From NCBI GenBank assembly GCA_030824075.1, contig JAVBYJ010000002.1, positions 1 through 48,760 of the forward strand: a stretch of 48,760 nt of DNA, in the 5' to 3' direction. Shown piece after piece: positions 1-8,378 of the stretch (positions are counted from its first letter, which is position 1; every line of letters begins with the position of its first letter). The translations under genes and the position numbers were made by a program. Origin of the DNA: Geothrix sp. Lineage in GTDB: Bacteria > Acidobacteriota > Holophagae > Holophagales > Holophagaceae. The notes beneath the pieces were generated by a model. It searched no databases, was not told the origin of the DNA, and was given only the letters and a program-made list of their open reading frames with translations.

Positions 1-171
1 CCGCCCGCCTGCGGTCCGCCGCCCTGCATCAGCCCTCGACCGAAGCCGGATTCCTTCCCGCCCCCCAGGACCGCCCGGCGGGTTGTCCCTACCGGCCACG
101 TTGCGCTTCCCTCCAGGGCTCCTGCGCGACCTGGTCGCCCTGGCAGGGGACCCAGGACCAGGGTTTGCGTT

Positions 172-1038
172 GTGAACGCCCCCTGCAGCCCCTACCCTGA
201 GCCCATGCACCCCCTGCTCCGAACCCTCGACCTCACGGCCGGCGCCGGGACGGGGTCCTCGATTCACGACCTGCACCCCATCCAGCAGGCCGCTGCGGCC
301 CGGTCCCGGGGAATTCCGTTCCTCTTCAGCCTCGGCCTGACCCCCCTGCTGATTTACGGGCTCGCCGTCAGCCTGATCAGTCCGACTTCGGCCCGGGCGG
401 TGCGGGGGGCCATCGATCAGGCCACCAGATCAGTGTCCCTCCTTCTGCAGGAACCAGCTGAACAAGCGCATCCAACCGCTCCCGTCCGGAACCTCGTGGG
501 CCCGCAGGAACCAGGCGGGGAGGGACACCGGGAGGGCACGTCGACCTTGGATCCGAGACTGGCTGGAATCCAGGCCACCACCCTATCCATGCCCAGCGAT
601 GCCATCGACCCCGATGAACTGGGCACCTCACCCAGAGCCGAGCTCGCCTTTCTCTCGCTGAATCCAGCCCTCCCCGCCCGGGCGGGAGGGAACGGGCTTG
701 CCCGGGGGACCGGACGGGATGCAGCCCTGGGAGTTGGCGGACTGATCCGACCCCCGGTCCCAGTGCCGGTACCCGACTTCAGGCTGATCCCCACACGCCA
801 GATTCAGTTGAGCTATCAGATGGCCCCGGGCGAGGAATACCTCATGACACAGCTTCCGCAGGTACGGATCCTCATCGGCGAAGACGGAGTACCCTTCAAG
901 GCCACCCTGATTTCAGGCCCCCCGAAACTCCGGGGCAAGGCTCTCAGAGCCGCTTTGGGATGGCGTTTCGAGCCCCTTGGGCCCCACGGTCTCAAGGCAC
1001 CATTAGCGCTTACCATCACCTTTCGCCGCGGACACTGA
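172..1038 (+). CDS. TonB-like C-terminal domain protein
   Basis: Probably a membrane-anchored TonB-family protein, which would normally pass energy from the inner membrane to an outer-membrane receptor. A hydrophobic stretch near residues 49-68 (FLFSLGLTPLLIYGLAVSLI) follows a short cytoplasmic segment. A long Pro/Gly/Ala-rich linker spans about residues 80-215. The last 65 residues have the TonB C-terminal pattern: a predicted strand ending VRILIGEDG, then LRGKALRAALGWRFEP and a final strand. The start is uncertain. The GTG at 172 has no Shine-Dalgarno sequence, and an ATG at 205 is an alternative. The frame stays open to the left edge, but its translation there is Pro/Arg-rich and looks non-coding. 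No exbB or exbD is adjacent, so the partner is unknown. Confidence is moderate for the family and low for a true TonB role. Confidence 0.6.
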   Translation: MNAPCSPYPEPMHPLLRTLDLTAGAGTGSSIHDLHPIQQAAAARSRGIPFLFSLGLTPLLIYGLAVSLISPTSARAVRGAIDQATRSVSLLLQEPAEQAHPTAPVRNLVGPQEPGGEGHREGTSTLDPRLAGIQATTLSMPSDAIDPDELGTSPRAELAFLSLNPALPARAGGNGLARGTGRDAALGVGGLIRPPVPVPVPDFRLIPTRQIQLSYQMAPGEEYLMTQLPQVRILIGEDGVPFKATLISGPPKLRGKALRAALGWRFEPLGPHGLKAPLALTITFRRGH

Positions 1039-1089
1039 TCCCACCCGCTGGAACCCATCCCCGCCCCGTGAGACCATGGGTTGCAAGGT

Positions 1090-1104
1090 CCCGCAGGTTG
1101 CGGG
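1090..1104 (+). promoter_or_regulatory. Small stem-loop in the guaB leader
   Basis: CCCGCA (1090-1095) and TGCGGG (1099-1104) pair around a GGT loop, 19 bases before the guaB start. It could be a weak terminator of the upstream gene or a leader structure. No T-run follows, so the role is open. Confidence 0.25.
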
Positions 1105-1123
1105 CCCCGAATGAAGGCTCCCC

Positions 1124-2584
1124 ATGCTGACCTTGCCCCTGTTGCGCGCCCTCACCTTTGACGATGTCCTGCTCGTGCCAGGCTTTTCAGAGGTTCATCC
1201 CAACCAGGTGGACCTTGGCACCCGCCTGGCCAAGGGCATCGGCCTGCGCATTCCCCTGATCTCGGCGGCCATGGATACCGTGACCGAAAGTCGCATGGCC
1301 ATTGCCCTAGCCCAGCTGGGCGGCATCGGCATCATCCACAAGAACCTCAGCCCGGAACGCCAGGCCGAGGAGGTGGACAAGGTGAAGCGCAGTGAATCGG
1401 GCATGATCACCGACCCCATCACCATCGAGCCCGACGCCCCCATCCGCGAGGCGGAAGCCCTCATGGCCAAGTTCCGCATCAGCGGCGTGCCCGTGGTGGA
1501 GGGCCACAAGCTGGTGGGCATCCTCACCAACCGCGACCTGCGCTTCGAGACCCGCTGGGATATCCCAGTGCGCGAGGCCATGACCAAGGACAACCTCATC
1601 ACGGTGCCCGTGGGCACCACGCTGCAGGAAGCCCGCGCCATCCTGCAGCGGCACCGCATCGAGAAGCTGCTGGTGGTGGATGGCCAGGGCCAGCTGAAAG
1701 GCCTCATCACCGTCAAGGACATCGAGAAATCCATCGAATACCCCAACGCCTGCAAGGACAGCTTCGGCCGCCTGCGGGTGGGCGCTGCCGTGGGCGTGGG
1801 CAAGGATCTGCTGGCTCGCGCCGCCGCCCTGGTGGAGGCCCAGGTGGACGTGCTTTGCCTGGACAGCTCCCACGGCCACAGCCAGGGCGTGCTCGATGCG
1901 GTCAAAGCCTTGAAACAGGCCCACCCGGGCGTCCCTGTCATCGCGGGCAACGTGGCCACCTACCAGGGTGCCAAGGATCTCTGCGCCGCGGGCGCCGATG
2001 CCGTGAAGGTGGGCATCGGACCCGGTTCCATCTGCACCACCCGCATCGTCACCGGGGCCGGGATGCCCCAGATCACCGCCGTGGCCGAGGCCAGCCGGGC
2101 CTGCCGCGAAGCGGGCGTCACCTGCATCGCCGATGGCGGCATCAAGTTCAGCGGCGATGTGGCCAAGGCCATTGCCGCCGGTGCCGACTGCGTCATGATC
2201 GGCAGCCTCTTCGCAGGCACCGACGAGGCCCCAGGCGAAACGATCTTCTACGGGGGCCGCACCTTCAAAGCCTACCGCGGCATGGGCAGCCTGGGCGCCA
2301 TGAAGCAGGGCAGCAAGGATCGCTACTTCCAGGAAGGCAAGGACGACACCAAGCTCGTGCCCGAAGGCATCGAGGGTCAGGTGCCCTACAAGGGCAAGAT
2401 GGGCGATCTGGTCACTCAGCTCATGGGCGGCCTGCGGGCCGGCATGGGCCTCAGCGGCGGCGCCAGCATCGCCGATTTCCAGAAGAAGGCCACCTTCGTC
2501 GAGATCAGCGGCGCCGGCCTCCGTGAAAGCCACGCCCACGACGTGATGATCACCAAGGAAGCGCCGAACTATCGCATGGAATAA
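1124..2584 (+). CDS. guaB: Inosine-5'-monophosphate dehydrogenase
   Basis: Oxidises IMP to XMP with NAD+, the committed step of guanine nucleotide synthesis, in the cytoplasm. At 486 residues it has the usual bacterial length. The N-terminal barrel segment includes [11 protein letters not shown] and the substrate-side motif [13 protein letters not shown] pair of CBS domains lies at about residues 93-205. The catalytic loop [11 protein letters not shown] carries the nucleophilic Cys304. The flap region [11 protein letters not shown] and the C-terminal potassium-site region follow. The ATG at 1124 has a GAAGG element about 8 bases upstream. The next gene, pyrC, follows after 80 bases in the same direction, so purine and pyrimidine genes sit side by side. 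No oddities seen. Confidence 0.98.
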   Translation: MLTLPLLRALTFDDVLLVPGFSEVHPNQVDLGTRLAKGIGLRIPLISAAMDTVTESRMAIALAQLGGIGIIHKNLSPERQAEEVDKVKRSESGMITDPITIEPDAPIREAEALMAKFRISGVPVVEGHKLVGILTNRDLRFETRWDIPVREAMTKDNLITVPVGTTLQEARAILQRHRIEKLLVVDGQGQLKGLITVKDIEKSIEYPNACKDSFGRLRVGAAVGVGKDLLARAAALVEAQVDVLCLDSSHGHSQGVLDAVKALKQAHPGVPVIAGNVATYQGAKDLCAAGADAVKVGIGPGSICTTRIVTGAGMPQITAVAEASRACREAGVTCIADGGIKFSGDVAKAIAAGADCVMIGSLFAGTDEAPGETIFYGGRTFKAYRGMGSLGAMKQGSKDRYFQEGKDDTKLVPEGIEGQVPYKGKMGDLVTQLMGGLRAGMGLSGGASIADFQKKATFVEISGAGLRESHAHDVMITKEAPNYRME

Positions 2585-2664
2585 GGCAGAAAGGCGGAAC
2601 ACGCTGCTCTTCATTAAATCTTTAAGCCTTGGTGCCTTGCTCAAGACCTGATTCCGGAGCCCCC

Positions 2665-3957
2665 ATGTCCCTCCTCGTGAAGAACGTCCACCTTGTGGAT
2701 CCCGCGCAGAACCTGGACGGACCGGGGGCGCTGCTGGTGGTGGAAGGCGTGGTGGCAGCCATCGGGCCCGATGCGGAGCGCGATGCGTTGGCGGTGGGCG
2801 CCGAGGTTCTCGACGGCCGGGGCGCGGTTCTGGCGCCTGGTTTCGTCGATCTGCACGTGCACTTCCGTGAGCCGGGACAGACCCGCAAGGAAAGCATCGA
2901 GACCGGCAGCCGGGCGGCAGTGGCGGGGGGCTTCACGTCTGTCTGCGCCATGGCCAACACCAAGCCGGTGAACGACAGCGTGGCCATCACCGAGATGATG
3001 CTCACCCGGGCCGCCAAGGCGAACCTCTGCCGCTACTTCCCCATCGGCACCGTGAGCCGCGAGATGAAGGGCGAGGAGCTCGCCGATATGGGCACGCTCA
3101 AAGCCGCGGGCTGCGTGGCCTTCTCCGACGACGGCCTGCCCATCACGAACGCCTCGCTCATGCGCCGGGCTTTGGAATACACCCGCTGGCTCGACGTCCC
3201 TGTGGTGGCCCACGAAGAAGACCGCGACCTGGCTGGCAAGGGCTACATGCACGAAGGTGCCGTGAGCGCATCGCTGGGCTGCCTGGGCATCCCCGCCGCC
3301 GCCGAAGAAGCCATGGTGGCCCGCGACATCGTCCTGGCCGAGCATACGGGCGGCCACCTGCACCTGGCCCACCTCAGCACGAAGGGTTCTCTGCGCATGG
3401 TGCGCGAGGCCAAGGCGCGCGGCTTGAACGTCACCTGCGAAGTGACCCCGCACCACTTTGCGCTGTCGGATAAGGAACTGATGAAGTTCGACAGCGACTA
3501 CAAGATGAACCCGCCCCTGCGCTCCGAGGCCGATATCCAGGCCGTGCTGGAGGGCCTCGCCGACGGCACCGTGGATGCCATCGCCACCGATCACGCCCCC
3601 CACGGCTGGGACGACAAGGAGGTGGAACTGCCCATCGCCGCCTTCGGTGTCATCGGCCTGGAAACCGCCCTGCCCCTCATCCTGGAGCTGCTGGTGAACC
3701 GCAAAGTCATCAGCCTGGCCAAGGCCGTGAGTCTCCTCGCCTGGGAGCCCGCCAAGGTCTTCCACCTCGACAGGCAGGGCCTCGGCAGCCTCAGGCCCGG
3801 CGCCCCCGCCGATTTCGTACTCTTTGATCCCCAGGCCCAAGTCCAGATCGACCGTGCCTTCATCCAGTCCAAGTCCTTCAATACCCCCTTCAAAGGCTGG
3901 AGCCTGCCCGGGAAGGTCCTCGGCACCTGGGTCGCCGGCAAGCAGGTCTGGCCCTGA
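2665..3957 (+). CDS. pyrC: Dihydroorotase (class I)
   Basis: Interconverts N-carbamoyl-aspartate and dihydroorotate, the third step of pyrimidine synthesis. The 430-residue amidohydrolase shows the metal motif DLHVHFREPGQ near residue 60, the following KESIETGSRAA segment, AFSDDGLPI (an acidic residue in the metal-site region), VVAHEED, HLAHLS and ATDHAPH. This pattern is the class I (PyrC-like, about 430 residues) type rather than the shorter E. coli class. The ATG at 2665 is preferred over a TTG at 2629 because GGAG lies 5 bases before it and the protein then begins MSLLVKNV, as expected for the family. No aspartate carbamoyltransferase gene is adjacent. Confidence 0.96.
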   Translation: MSLLVKNVHLVDPAQNLDGPGALLVVEGVVAAIGPDAERDALAVGAEVLDGRGAVLAPGFVDLHVHFREPGQTRKESIETGSRAAVAGGFTSVCAMANTKPVNDSVAITEMMLTRAAKANLCRYFPIGTVSREMKGEELADMGTLKAAGCVAFSDDGLPITNASLMRRALEYTRWLDVPVVAHEEDRDLAGKGYMHEGAVSASLGCLGIPAAAEEAMVARDIVLAEHTGGHLHLAHLSTKGSLRMVREAKARGLNVTCEVTPHHFALSDKELMKFDSDYKMNPPLRSEADIQAVLEGLADGTVDAIATDHAPHGWDDKEVELPIAAFGVIGLETALPLILELLVNRKVISLAKAVSLLAWEPAKVFHLDRQGLGSLRPGAPADFVLFDPQAQVQIDRAFIQSKSFNTPFKGWSLPGKVLGTWVAGKQVWP

Positions 3958-4019
3958 CCCACCGTTTCGCGGTTGGGCACGGTTTCCTTCTTCGCGTTAG
4001 ACCGCACCTGGAGCCCGCC

Positions 4020-4361
4020 ATGCTGAAGGTCTTCGTCGCCCAGCATCACGCCGAAGCCCATCTCGTCAAAGGGTTGCTTCATTCCCATGGCATTGATGCG
4101 GAAGTTTGCGGTGAAGCCCTGTTCACAACAGTGGAAGCAGCCTCAATCATTCCTGGCGCGGCGCCGGAAGTATGGATCTTGAATCCTCATCAGGCCCCGC
4201 AAGCCTTGGACCTCGTCCGACGCTTTTCCAAGGGCGACGCCCTTCCTGAATCGTCCGGTCCCTCGTGGCAATGCCCAAAGTGTGGTGAAGCCCTCGAGCC
4301 CCAGTTCAGCGAGTGTTGGCAGTGCGGTACCGCAAAGCCAAGGCCCGTATCTGCGGTCTGA
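4020..4361 (+). CDS. DUF2007-type protein with C-terminal zinc ribbon
   Basis: A small, 113-residue cytoplasmic protein. Residues 1-68 match the DUF2007 style (sometimes called putative signal-transducing protein): it opens MLKVFVAQHHAEAHLVKGLL, followed by GIDAEVCGEALF and PEVWIL. The end carries two CxxC pairs, CPKCGEAL and CWQCG, forming a zinc ribbon. Such proteins are common but their function is not established. GGAG lies 6 bases before the ATG. A GTTAGAC heptamer, which resembles an integron core site, is found 18 bases upstream. Confidence 0.75.
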   Translation: MLKVFVAQHHAEAHLVKGLLHSHGIDAEVCGEALFTTVEAASIIPGAAPEVWILNPHQAPQALDLVRRFSKGDALPESSGPSWQCPKCGEALEPQFSECWQCGTAKPRPVSAV

Positions 4362-4391
4362 CCCTCCTTGTTTTCACCAGGCCTCCCACCC

Positions 4392-4676
4392 ATGCATCCC
4401 CGCTGGCTCATCTTCGCCGTACTGGCCTGCCTTCATGCTGCGGCGGGCTCTTTTTCACCCGAGTCCCTTGCGCCGGTGGTGGCTGGATCGATATACCTCC
4501 CGCTCATGCCGCTGGAGGCCATTGGCGCTCCGGTGTTCGGGCGCGCCGAGTCCGGTGGTTGGGCAGCGCCCTCGCTGCTTGGTTGGGTGGTGGTCCTCGC
4601 CCTCTGGGCTGCCATCTGGTTCACCCTGGCGACGTTCCTGTCGCGCCTTTTCACGAAGAGAAGCGGCCCTGCCTAA
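4392..4676 (+). CDS. Small two-helix membrane protein, unknown
   Basis: I do not recognise this 94-residue protein. It has an N-terminal hydrophobic segment (RWLIFAVLACLHAAAG) that may be a signal or anchor. A second strong transmembrane helix lies at residues 60-85 (LLGWVVVLALWAAIWFTLAT), followed by a basic tail RLFTKRS. The start is placed at the ATG at 4392; an in-frame TTG at 4368 is possible, and neither has a good ribosome site. It follows the DUF2007 gene by 30 bases and may be cotranscribed. Its stop overlaps the start of an attC-like sequence. Confidence 0.5.
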   Translation: MHPRWLIFAVLACLHAAAGSFSPESLAPVVAGSIYLPLMPLEAIGAPVFGRAESGGWAAPSLLGWVVVLALWAAIWFTLATFLSRLFTKRSGPA

Positions 4677-4734
4677 CCTCTCATTCAACCAGACCACGTG
4701 TAAACGCCTGGTCCGTTAAGCTGCTTCCGTTGGC
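4671..4734 (+). other. Possible degenerate integron attC-like recombination site
   Basis: GCCTAAC (4671-4677) fits the RYYYAAC left consensus. GTTGGC (4729-4734) pairs with it if one T is bulged. Inside, CATTCAA recalls the left inner box of many attC sites. GACCA (4692-4696) pairs with TGGTC (4709-4713) around a 12-base loop, and an alternative right core GTTAAGC (4715-4721) fits GTTRRRY. The 64-base length is in the attC range. No integrase gene is in view. The pairing is imperfect, so this may be chance or a decayed remnant. Confidence 0.35.
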
Positions 4735-4746
4735 GAGGAGGATGGG

Positions 4747-5277
4747 ATGACCACACACCTCACGGTCCGTGACCTTCGGCCGGATGAGTTCGACGCACTC
4801 GGTCAGCTGATGGTCGAGGTCTATTCGAGCCTTGAAGGGTTTCCAACCCCGGACGAGCAGCCGCGCTACTACGAACTGCTCGCCAACATCGGGCGCTTTA
4901 CCGAAAAGAGGGGCGCGAGGGTGCTTGTCGCGATCTCCCCTGAAGAGGAGCTGGTTGGCGGTGTCGTCTATTTCAGCGATATGGCCGAGTACGGATCCGG
5001 CGGAACGGCCACAACCGTTAAGGACGCGTCTGGCATCCGCCTGCTTGGTGTCAGCCCCAGGTTTCGCAACCAGGGGGCGGGCAAGGCGTTGACCAGCGCG
5101 TGCATCCAGTTGGCGCGAGAAGAAGGGCACTCCCAGGTCATTTTGCATACGACGCAGGCGATGCGAATCGCATGGGGGCTATACGAGAGGCTGGGCTTCA
5201 TCCGGTCGGAGGACCTGGACTTCTTGCAGCAGGAGTTACCGGTGTTTGGTTTCAGGCTCCGGCTCACGCACCGATGA
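4747..5277 (+). CDS. GNAT-family N-acetyltransferase
   Basis: Transfers an acyl group from acyl-CoA to an unknown amine. The 176-residue protein has the GNAT order: an N-terminal strand (LTVRDLRPDEFDALGQLM), a central strand VGGVVYFSD, and the acetyl-CoA loop LLGVSPRFRNQGAGKALT (about residues 98-115) with the R/QxxGxG/A pattern. The C-terminal YERLGFIRSEDLDF follows. A strong GAGGAGG element 5 to 11 bases upstream supports the ATG. Its substrate cannot be told. GNAT genes are frequent cargo of integron cassettes, and this one sits directly after the attC-like site. Confidence 0.9.
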   Translation: MTTHLTVRDLRPDEFDALGQLMVEVYSSLEGFPTPDEQPRYYELLANIGRFTEKRGARVLVAISPEEELVGGVVYFSDMAEYGSGGTATTVKDASGIRLLGVSPRFRNQGAGKALTSACIQLAREEGHSQVILHTTQAMRIAWGLYERLGFIRSEDLDFLQQELPVFGFRLRLTHR

Positions 5278-5308
5278 CGCCCGGTGAGTTCAGCCACGGC
5301 TGCTTGGT

Positions 5309-5863
5309 ATGATGGGCATCCCGAACCTGAAGCGATCCAACCTCATTGTTTCGCCCGGTCCCGAGCGCAAGCATCCGATCCGGTTTCTCTCTTCCATCAG
5401 GTGCCTCATGACCTTCGCAGCCGTGGTGCTTTGCCTGTTGCTCTCCTCCCAGGCGGACCTCCTTCCCGCCCTCCCCACCGTCTCTGCTTCGACAGGCGGG
5501 ATCAAAGCTGATATTCGAGATCGCCATGACACGCCCGTTCCGGGCGTTCGCATCCTGCTCAAACACCCGGATGGCCGGAGGTGGGTGACGTTCACCAATG
5601 AAAGGGGTCACTTCCAGGCGGGGGGCCTGCCCCCCGGTGACTACCAGCTGGAATGCCGCAAGGAGACCTATTCAAACGCCATTGATCAACGGGTCAGGAT
5701 CAAAGCCAACGCATGGCTTCTCGGAGTTCCTCCGGGAGCACCCGAGTTGCCAGGCCTAGGTGGTTCACGAATCCATCTGGTCGGCCCTCAGACCTACGAA
5801 TACGCCCCTGGCTTGCTGGTTCCTGCCACCCGGCAGAAGGCGGAAAAGATTCCCACACACTAG
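5309..5863 (+). CDS. Secreted carboxypeptidase-regulatory-like domain protein
   Basis: A predicted exported 184-residue protein. A basic N-terminus is followed by a hydrophobic segment near residues 34-50 (MTFAAVVLCLLLSS). A beta-sandwich of the carboxypeptidase regulatory-like type follows, with the pattern GGIKADIRDRHDTPVPGVRI, TFTNERGHFQAGGLPPGDY and a terminal strand. Such domains often modify or cap surface proteins, but the function here is unknown. The start could also be the ATG at 5408, which leaves a shorter signal peptide with no positive charge; I kept the longer form for that reason. Neither start has a clear ribosome site. It lies 31 bases after the acetyltransferase stop. Confidence 0.6.
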   Translation: MMGIPNLKRSNLIVSPGPERKHPIRFLSSIRCLMTFAAVVLCLLLSSQADLLPALPTVSASTGGIKADIRDRHDTPVPGVRILLKHPDGRRWVTFTNERGHFQAGGLPPGDYQLECRKETYSNAIDQRVRIKANAWLLGVPPGAPELPGLGGSRIHLVGPQTYEYAPGLLVPATRQKAEKIPTH

Positions 5864-5906
5864 AGCCTGATCACCCTCCTTCCACCGCTCACCAGGGAGC
5901 CGATTC

Positions 5907-6272
5907 ATGAACCCATCTCCCCGAACCGTTGTCACGGCCTGGGTCTCCGCCTTCAATCGCCAGGATGGGGAGGCGCTGGCCGCGATGTACGCGGAGGACG
6001 CCGTCAACCATCAAGTCGCGGAGGCCCCGGTGGTGGGGCGGGAGGCCATCCGCGCCATGTTCGCGGCGGGCTTTGCTGCGGCAGAGATGGTGTGTCTTGT
6101 GGAAAACCTCTTCGAGGAAGGCGAGTGGGCCATCCTCGAATGGCGCGATCCGCTTGGCCTGCGAGGCTGTGGCTTCTTTCACGTGGTGGACGGGCACATC
6201 GTCTTCCAGCGCGGCTACTGGGACAAACTCACGTTCCTCCGCCAGCACGGACTGCCCCTCCCGCAGGAATGA
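5907..6272 (+). CDS. SnoaL/NTF2-like fold protein
   Basis: A 121-residue cytoplasmic protein of the nuclear transport factor 2-like superfamily. It opens with the helix pattern TVVTAWVSAFNRQDGEALAA, then MYAEDAVNHQ, then VGREAIRAMFAAGFA, and ends in strands (GCGFFHVVDGHIVFQRGYWD). This is the classic SnoaL-like arrangement found in small hydrolases, isomerases and stress proteins; its substrate is unknown. AGGGAG lies 8 bases upstream of the ATG. Its stop is only two bases from the stop of the convergent alcohol dehydrogenase, so no room remains for a separate terminator. Confidence 0.8.
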   Translation: MNPSPRTVVTAWVSAFNRQDGEALAAMYAEDAVNHQVAEAPVVGREAIRAMFAAGFAAAEMVCLVENLFEEGEWAILEWRDPLGLRGCGFFHVVDGHIVFQRGYWDKLTFLRQHGLPLPQE

Positions 6273-6274
6273 GG

Positions 6275-7318
6275 CTACAGCGTCTTCATGTCCAGCACGA
6301 AGCGGTAGCGAACATCGTTCTTCATCATGCGTCCGTAGGCCTCGTTGACCTGCTGCACGGGGATGAGTTCGATTTCGGAAACGATGTTGTGCTCGGCGCA
6401 GAAATCGAGCATCTCCTGGGTCTCCTGGATGCCGCCGATGAGTGAGCCGCTGAGGCTTCTGCGGCCGCCAATGAGGGCGATGGCCGCGACAGGAGTCGGC
6501 TCGGGAGGCACGCCCAGCAGCACCATGGTGCCTTCGACGCGGAGCAGGCCAAGATACTTGTTGTAGTCGTGCGGCGCGGAGATGGTGTCGATGATGAGGT
6601 CAAACTGGCCGGCCAGCTGCTTGAAAGTGGCCTCATCGGAGGTGAGGCCGAAGTGATGGGCGCCCAGCTTGCGGGCGTCGGCTTCCTTCGATTTCGAGGT
6701 GCTGAGCATGGTGACTTCGGCGCCCATGGCGGCGGCGAGCTTCACGGCCATGTGGCCCAGACCGCCAAGCCCCACCACGCCCACCTTGTCGCCCTTCTTC
6801 GTCTTCCAGTGACGCAGGGGCGAGTAGGTGGTGATGCCCGCGCAAAGCAACGGGGCGACGGCGGCAAGGTTGAGTTTGGGAGAGATCTTCAGGGTGAAGG
6901 CTTCGTCCACCACCACGCGGTCGGAGTAGCCGCCATAGGTGGGCGTCGTCCGGTCCATCTCGGTGCCGTTGTAGCTCCAGGCGCAGCCCTTCTCGCAGAA
7001 CTGCTCGAGCTGCCGCTGGCAGCTGGGGCAGGTGCGGCAGCTGTCCACCATGCAACCCACACCGGCCAGATCGCCCACCTTGAAGCCCTTCACGTGAGCA
7101 CCCACGGCCGTGACGTGACCCACGATCTCGTGGCCGGGCACCATGGGGTACTTCGAACCGCCCCACTCGTCGCGCACCTGGTGAATGTCGGAATGGCAGA
7201 TGCCGCAGTAGGCGATGTCGATCTGGACATCGTGGGGCCCCACGGCGCGGCGCTCGATCAGATGGGGCGCAAGGGCAGCAGTGGGCGAAGCGGCGGCGTA
7301 GGCTTTGGCGGTGGTCAT
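6275..7318 (-). CDS. Zinc-dependent NAD(P) alcohol dehydrogenase
   Basis: A medium-chain alcohol/aldehyde reductase of 347 residues, in the cinnamyl-alcohol dehydrogenase/YahK-like group. Catalytic zinc residues are in CGICHSDIHQ and GHEIVGHV. The structural zinc loop has four cysteines in GVGCMVDSCRTCPSCQRQLEQFC. The Rossmann motif is VGVVGLGGLGHMAVK. It likely reduces aldehydes with NADPH, which is typical of the group, but the substrate is not known. An ideal AAGGAG is found 5 bases before the ATG at 7318, which settles the start over a GTG 27 bases upstream. The gene is downstream of the unknown 184-residue protein by 102 bases. Confidence 0.95.
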   Translation of the reverse strand: MTTAKAYAAASPTAALAPHLIERRAVGPHDVQIDIAYCGICHSDIHQVRDEWGGSKYPMVPGHEIVGHVTAVGAHVKGFKVGDLAGVGCMVDSCRTCPSCQRQLEQFCEKGCAWSYNGTEMDRTTPTYGGYSDRVVVDEAFTLKISPKLNLAAVAPLLCAGITTYSPLRHWKTKKGDKVGVVGLGGLGHMAVKLAAAMGAEVTMLSTSKSKEADARKLGAHHFGLTSDEATFKQLAGQFDLIIDTISAPHDYNKYLGLLRVEGTMVLLGVPPEPTPVAAIALIGGRRSLSGSLIGGIQETQEMLDFCAEHNIVSEIELIPVQQVNEAYGRMMKNDVRYRFVLDMKTL

Positions 7319-7420
7319 GGGGTCTCCTTGAACTGGACCTTCCACTCTAGACCAGGGGTCCAGAAGGCACCTCGCGGTGCGTGGGGAGGCACCCGCTTGA
7401 TGCCGGTCGAGGACCTTTCG

Positions 7421-7975
7421 TCAGAACACCTGCTCGATGGGTGCGGCGGCCAGTTCCCGTTCCTGCTGGTGCAGCAGGATCAGATACCAGCCCAGGGCAG
7501 CCAGCAATGGCACCCGGGGGCTGAAGTGCCCTGCGGGCGTGACCTCGACCTCGGCCTGGATCCGGTGGGGCCCCGGGCCGGTTTCCGTGTCGGGTTCAAG
7601 CTTGAGGGTGATCAGCACTTCCCCGCCGTCTCCACGGAAGGACCAGACCGCCGCGCCCAGTCCTTCATGCCGCCAGTGGAAGGTCACCCCGTTGGTGAAC
7701 TGAAGGTGGCCATGACCCAGCAGGGCCGGATGAAACACGGCGAGGTCCAGATCGGAGTCCTCCTCCCGCAGGTGGAGCGAGGGACGGAGGAATCCCGACT
7801 GCTGGAGGGTCCATCGACCTTCCGTGGTCTCGACCCGGGCGAGGGTCCGGCAGGGGGATTCGAAGACCAGCGTCGCCAGCAGGTCCTCTCCGGCCCATAG
7901 CTCGTACCGGGGTTCTGCGGGCACGGGGTCTCTCCATTCGAGGGACGATGCGGTGGTATTGATGATCGCTTTCAT
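7421..7975 (-). CDS. Unknown beta-rich protein, possibly tubby/LURP-like
   Basis: I do not recognise this 184-residue protein with certainty. It has no signal peptide and is predicted to be mostly beta strands: YELWAGEDLLATLVFES, GRWTLQQSGF, LAVFHPALLGHGHLQF, FHWRHEGLGAAVWSF and VLITLKLE. Alternating strands of this kind, each describing a residue-rich shell, recall the LURP-one/tubby C-terminal fold, but this is a guess from pattern. The C-terminal helix is hydrophobic (LLAALGWYLILLHQ) and could cross the bore of such a barrel. The ATG at 7975 has AAGGGGG upstream. Confidence 0.55.
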   Translation of the reverse strand: MKAIINTTASSLEWRDPVPAEPRYELWAGEDLLATLVFESPCRTLARVETTEGRWTLQQSGFLRPSLHLREEDSDLDLAVFHPALLGHGHLQFTNGVTFHWRHEGLGAAVWSFRGDGGEVLITLKLEPDTETGPGPHRIQAEVEVTPAGHFSPRVPLLAALGWYLILLHQQERELAAAPIEQVF

Positions 7976-8378
7976 GGCGGCCCCCTTTTCGCGGGATGCA
8001 CTCCGCGCCACCTCCAAGGTAGGCCCCGGAATGGGAGCGGGCCGGCGGCGTCAGGGGACCCTCAGAGGTGCCATGCCGCCTCACCAACGGCGGCGAGACC
8101 CTCCCCAGGTTCATCTTGCTAGCCGACCGCTTCGTGGCATGCGGCAATTGGAGACCTATGCCGAACGATTTCACCAGAATGGCTTCCCAACACCGGACGA
8201 CCTGCGCCGACGAAGTAAAGTCAAAGCCCGCCTATGTCCCATAATTCGCCTATGAGTCATAGCTTTTTGCATGAAAAAATACATATTCAAACCACGCTGA
8301 CTCGATAAATGATAGTAGGATCTTCGATCGAGGTTCCCACCCCCCCTCCGAATTCCGGTGGACCTGTCTCGGTGGCCG
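7976..8378. other. 403-base gap with an AT-rich core before the orphan regulator
   Basis: No gene is supported here. From about 8210 to 8330 the composition becomes much richer in A/T than the surroundings. It holds a palindrome and direct repeats (listed separately) and probably carries the promoters for both divergent neighbours. No convincing -35/-10 pair was found. Confidence 0.6.
8229..8262 (+). promoter_or_regulatory. Candidate operator: palindrome with direct repeat
   Basis: CTATGAGTCATAG (8250-8262) is a perfect 13-base palindrome with a central G. CGCCTATG occurs twice, at 8229-8236 and 8247-8254, 18 bases apart, so the second copy runs into the palindrome. This fits a dimeric regulator site, possibly for the downstream OmpR-type protein itself, whose family often binds direct repeats. 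Binding is inference. Confidence 0.4.

Noticed and set aside
1..171. Left-edge frame that might extend the TonB-like gene upstream
   Set aside because: It has no stop, but its translation is Pro/Arg-rich and carries no start codon before 172.
1307..2644. Long open frame on the - strand over guaB
   Set aside because: It is the shadow of a very GC-rich, strongly conserved gene; its translation is Ala/Gly/His-rich with no known motif.
3961..4019. Terminator after pyrC (CCCACCG/CGGTTGGG)
   Set aside because: The stem has a bulge and no clear T-run; not strong enough to annotate.
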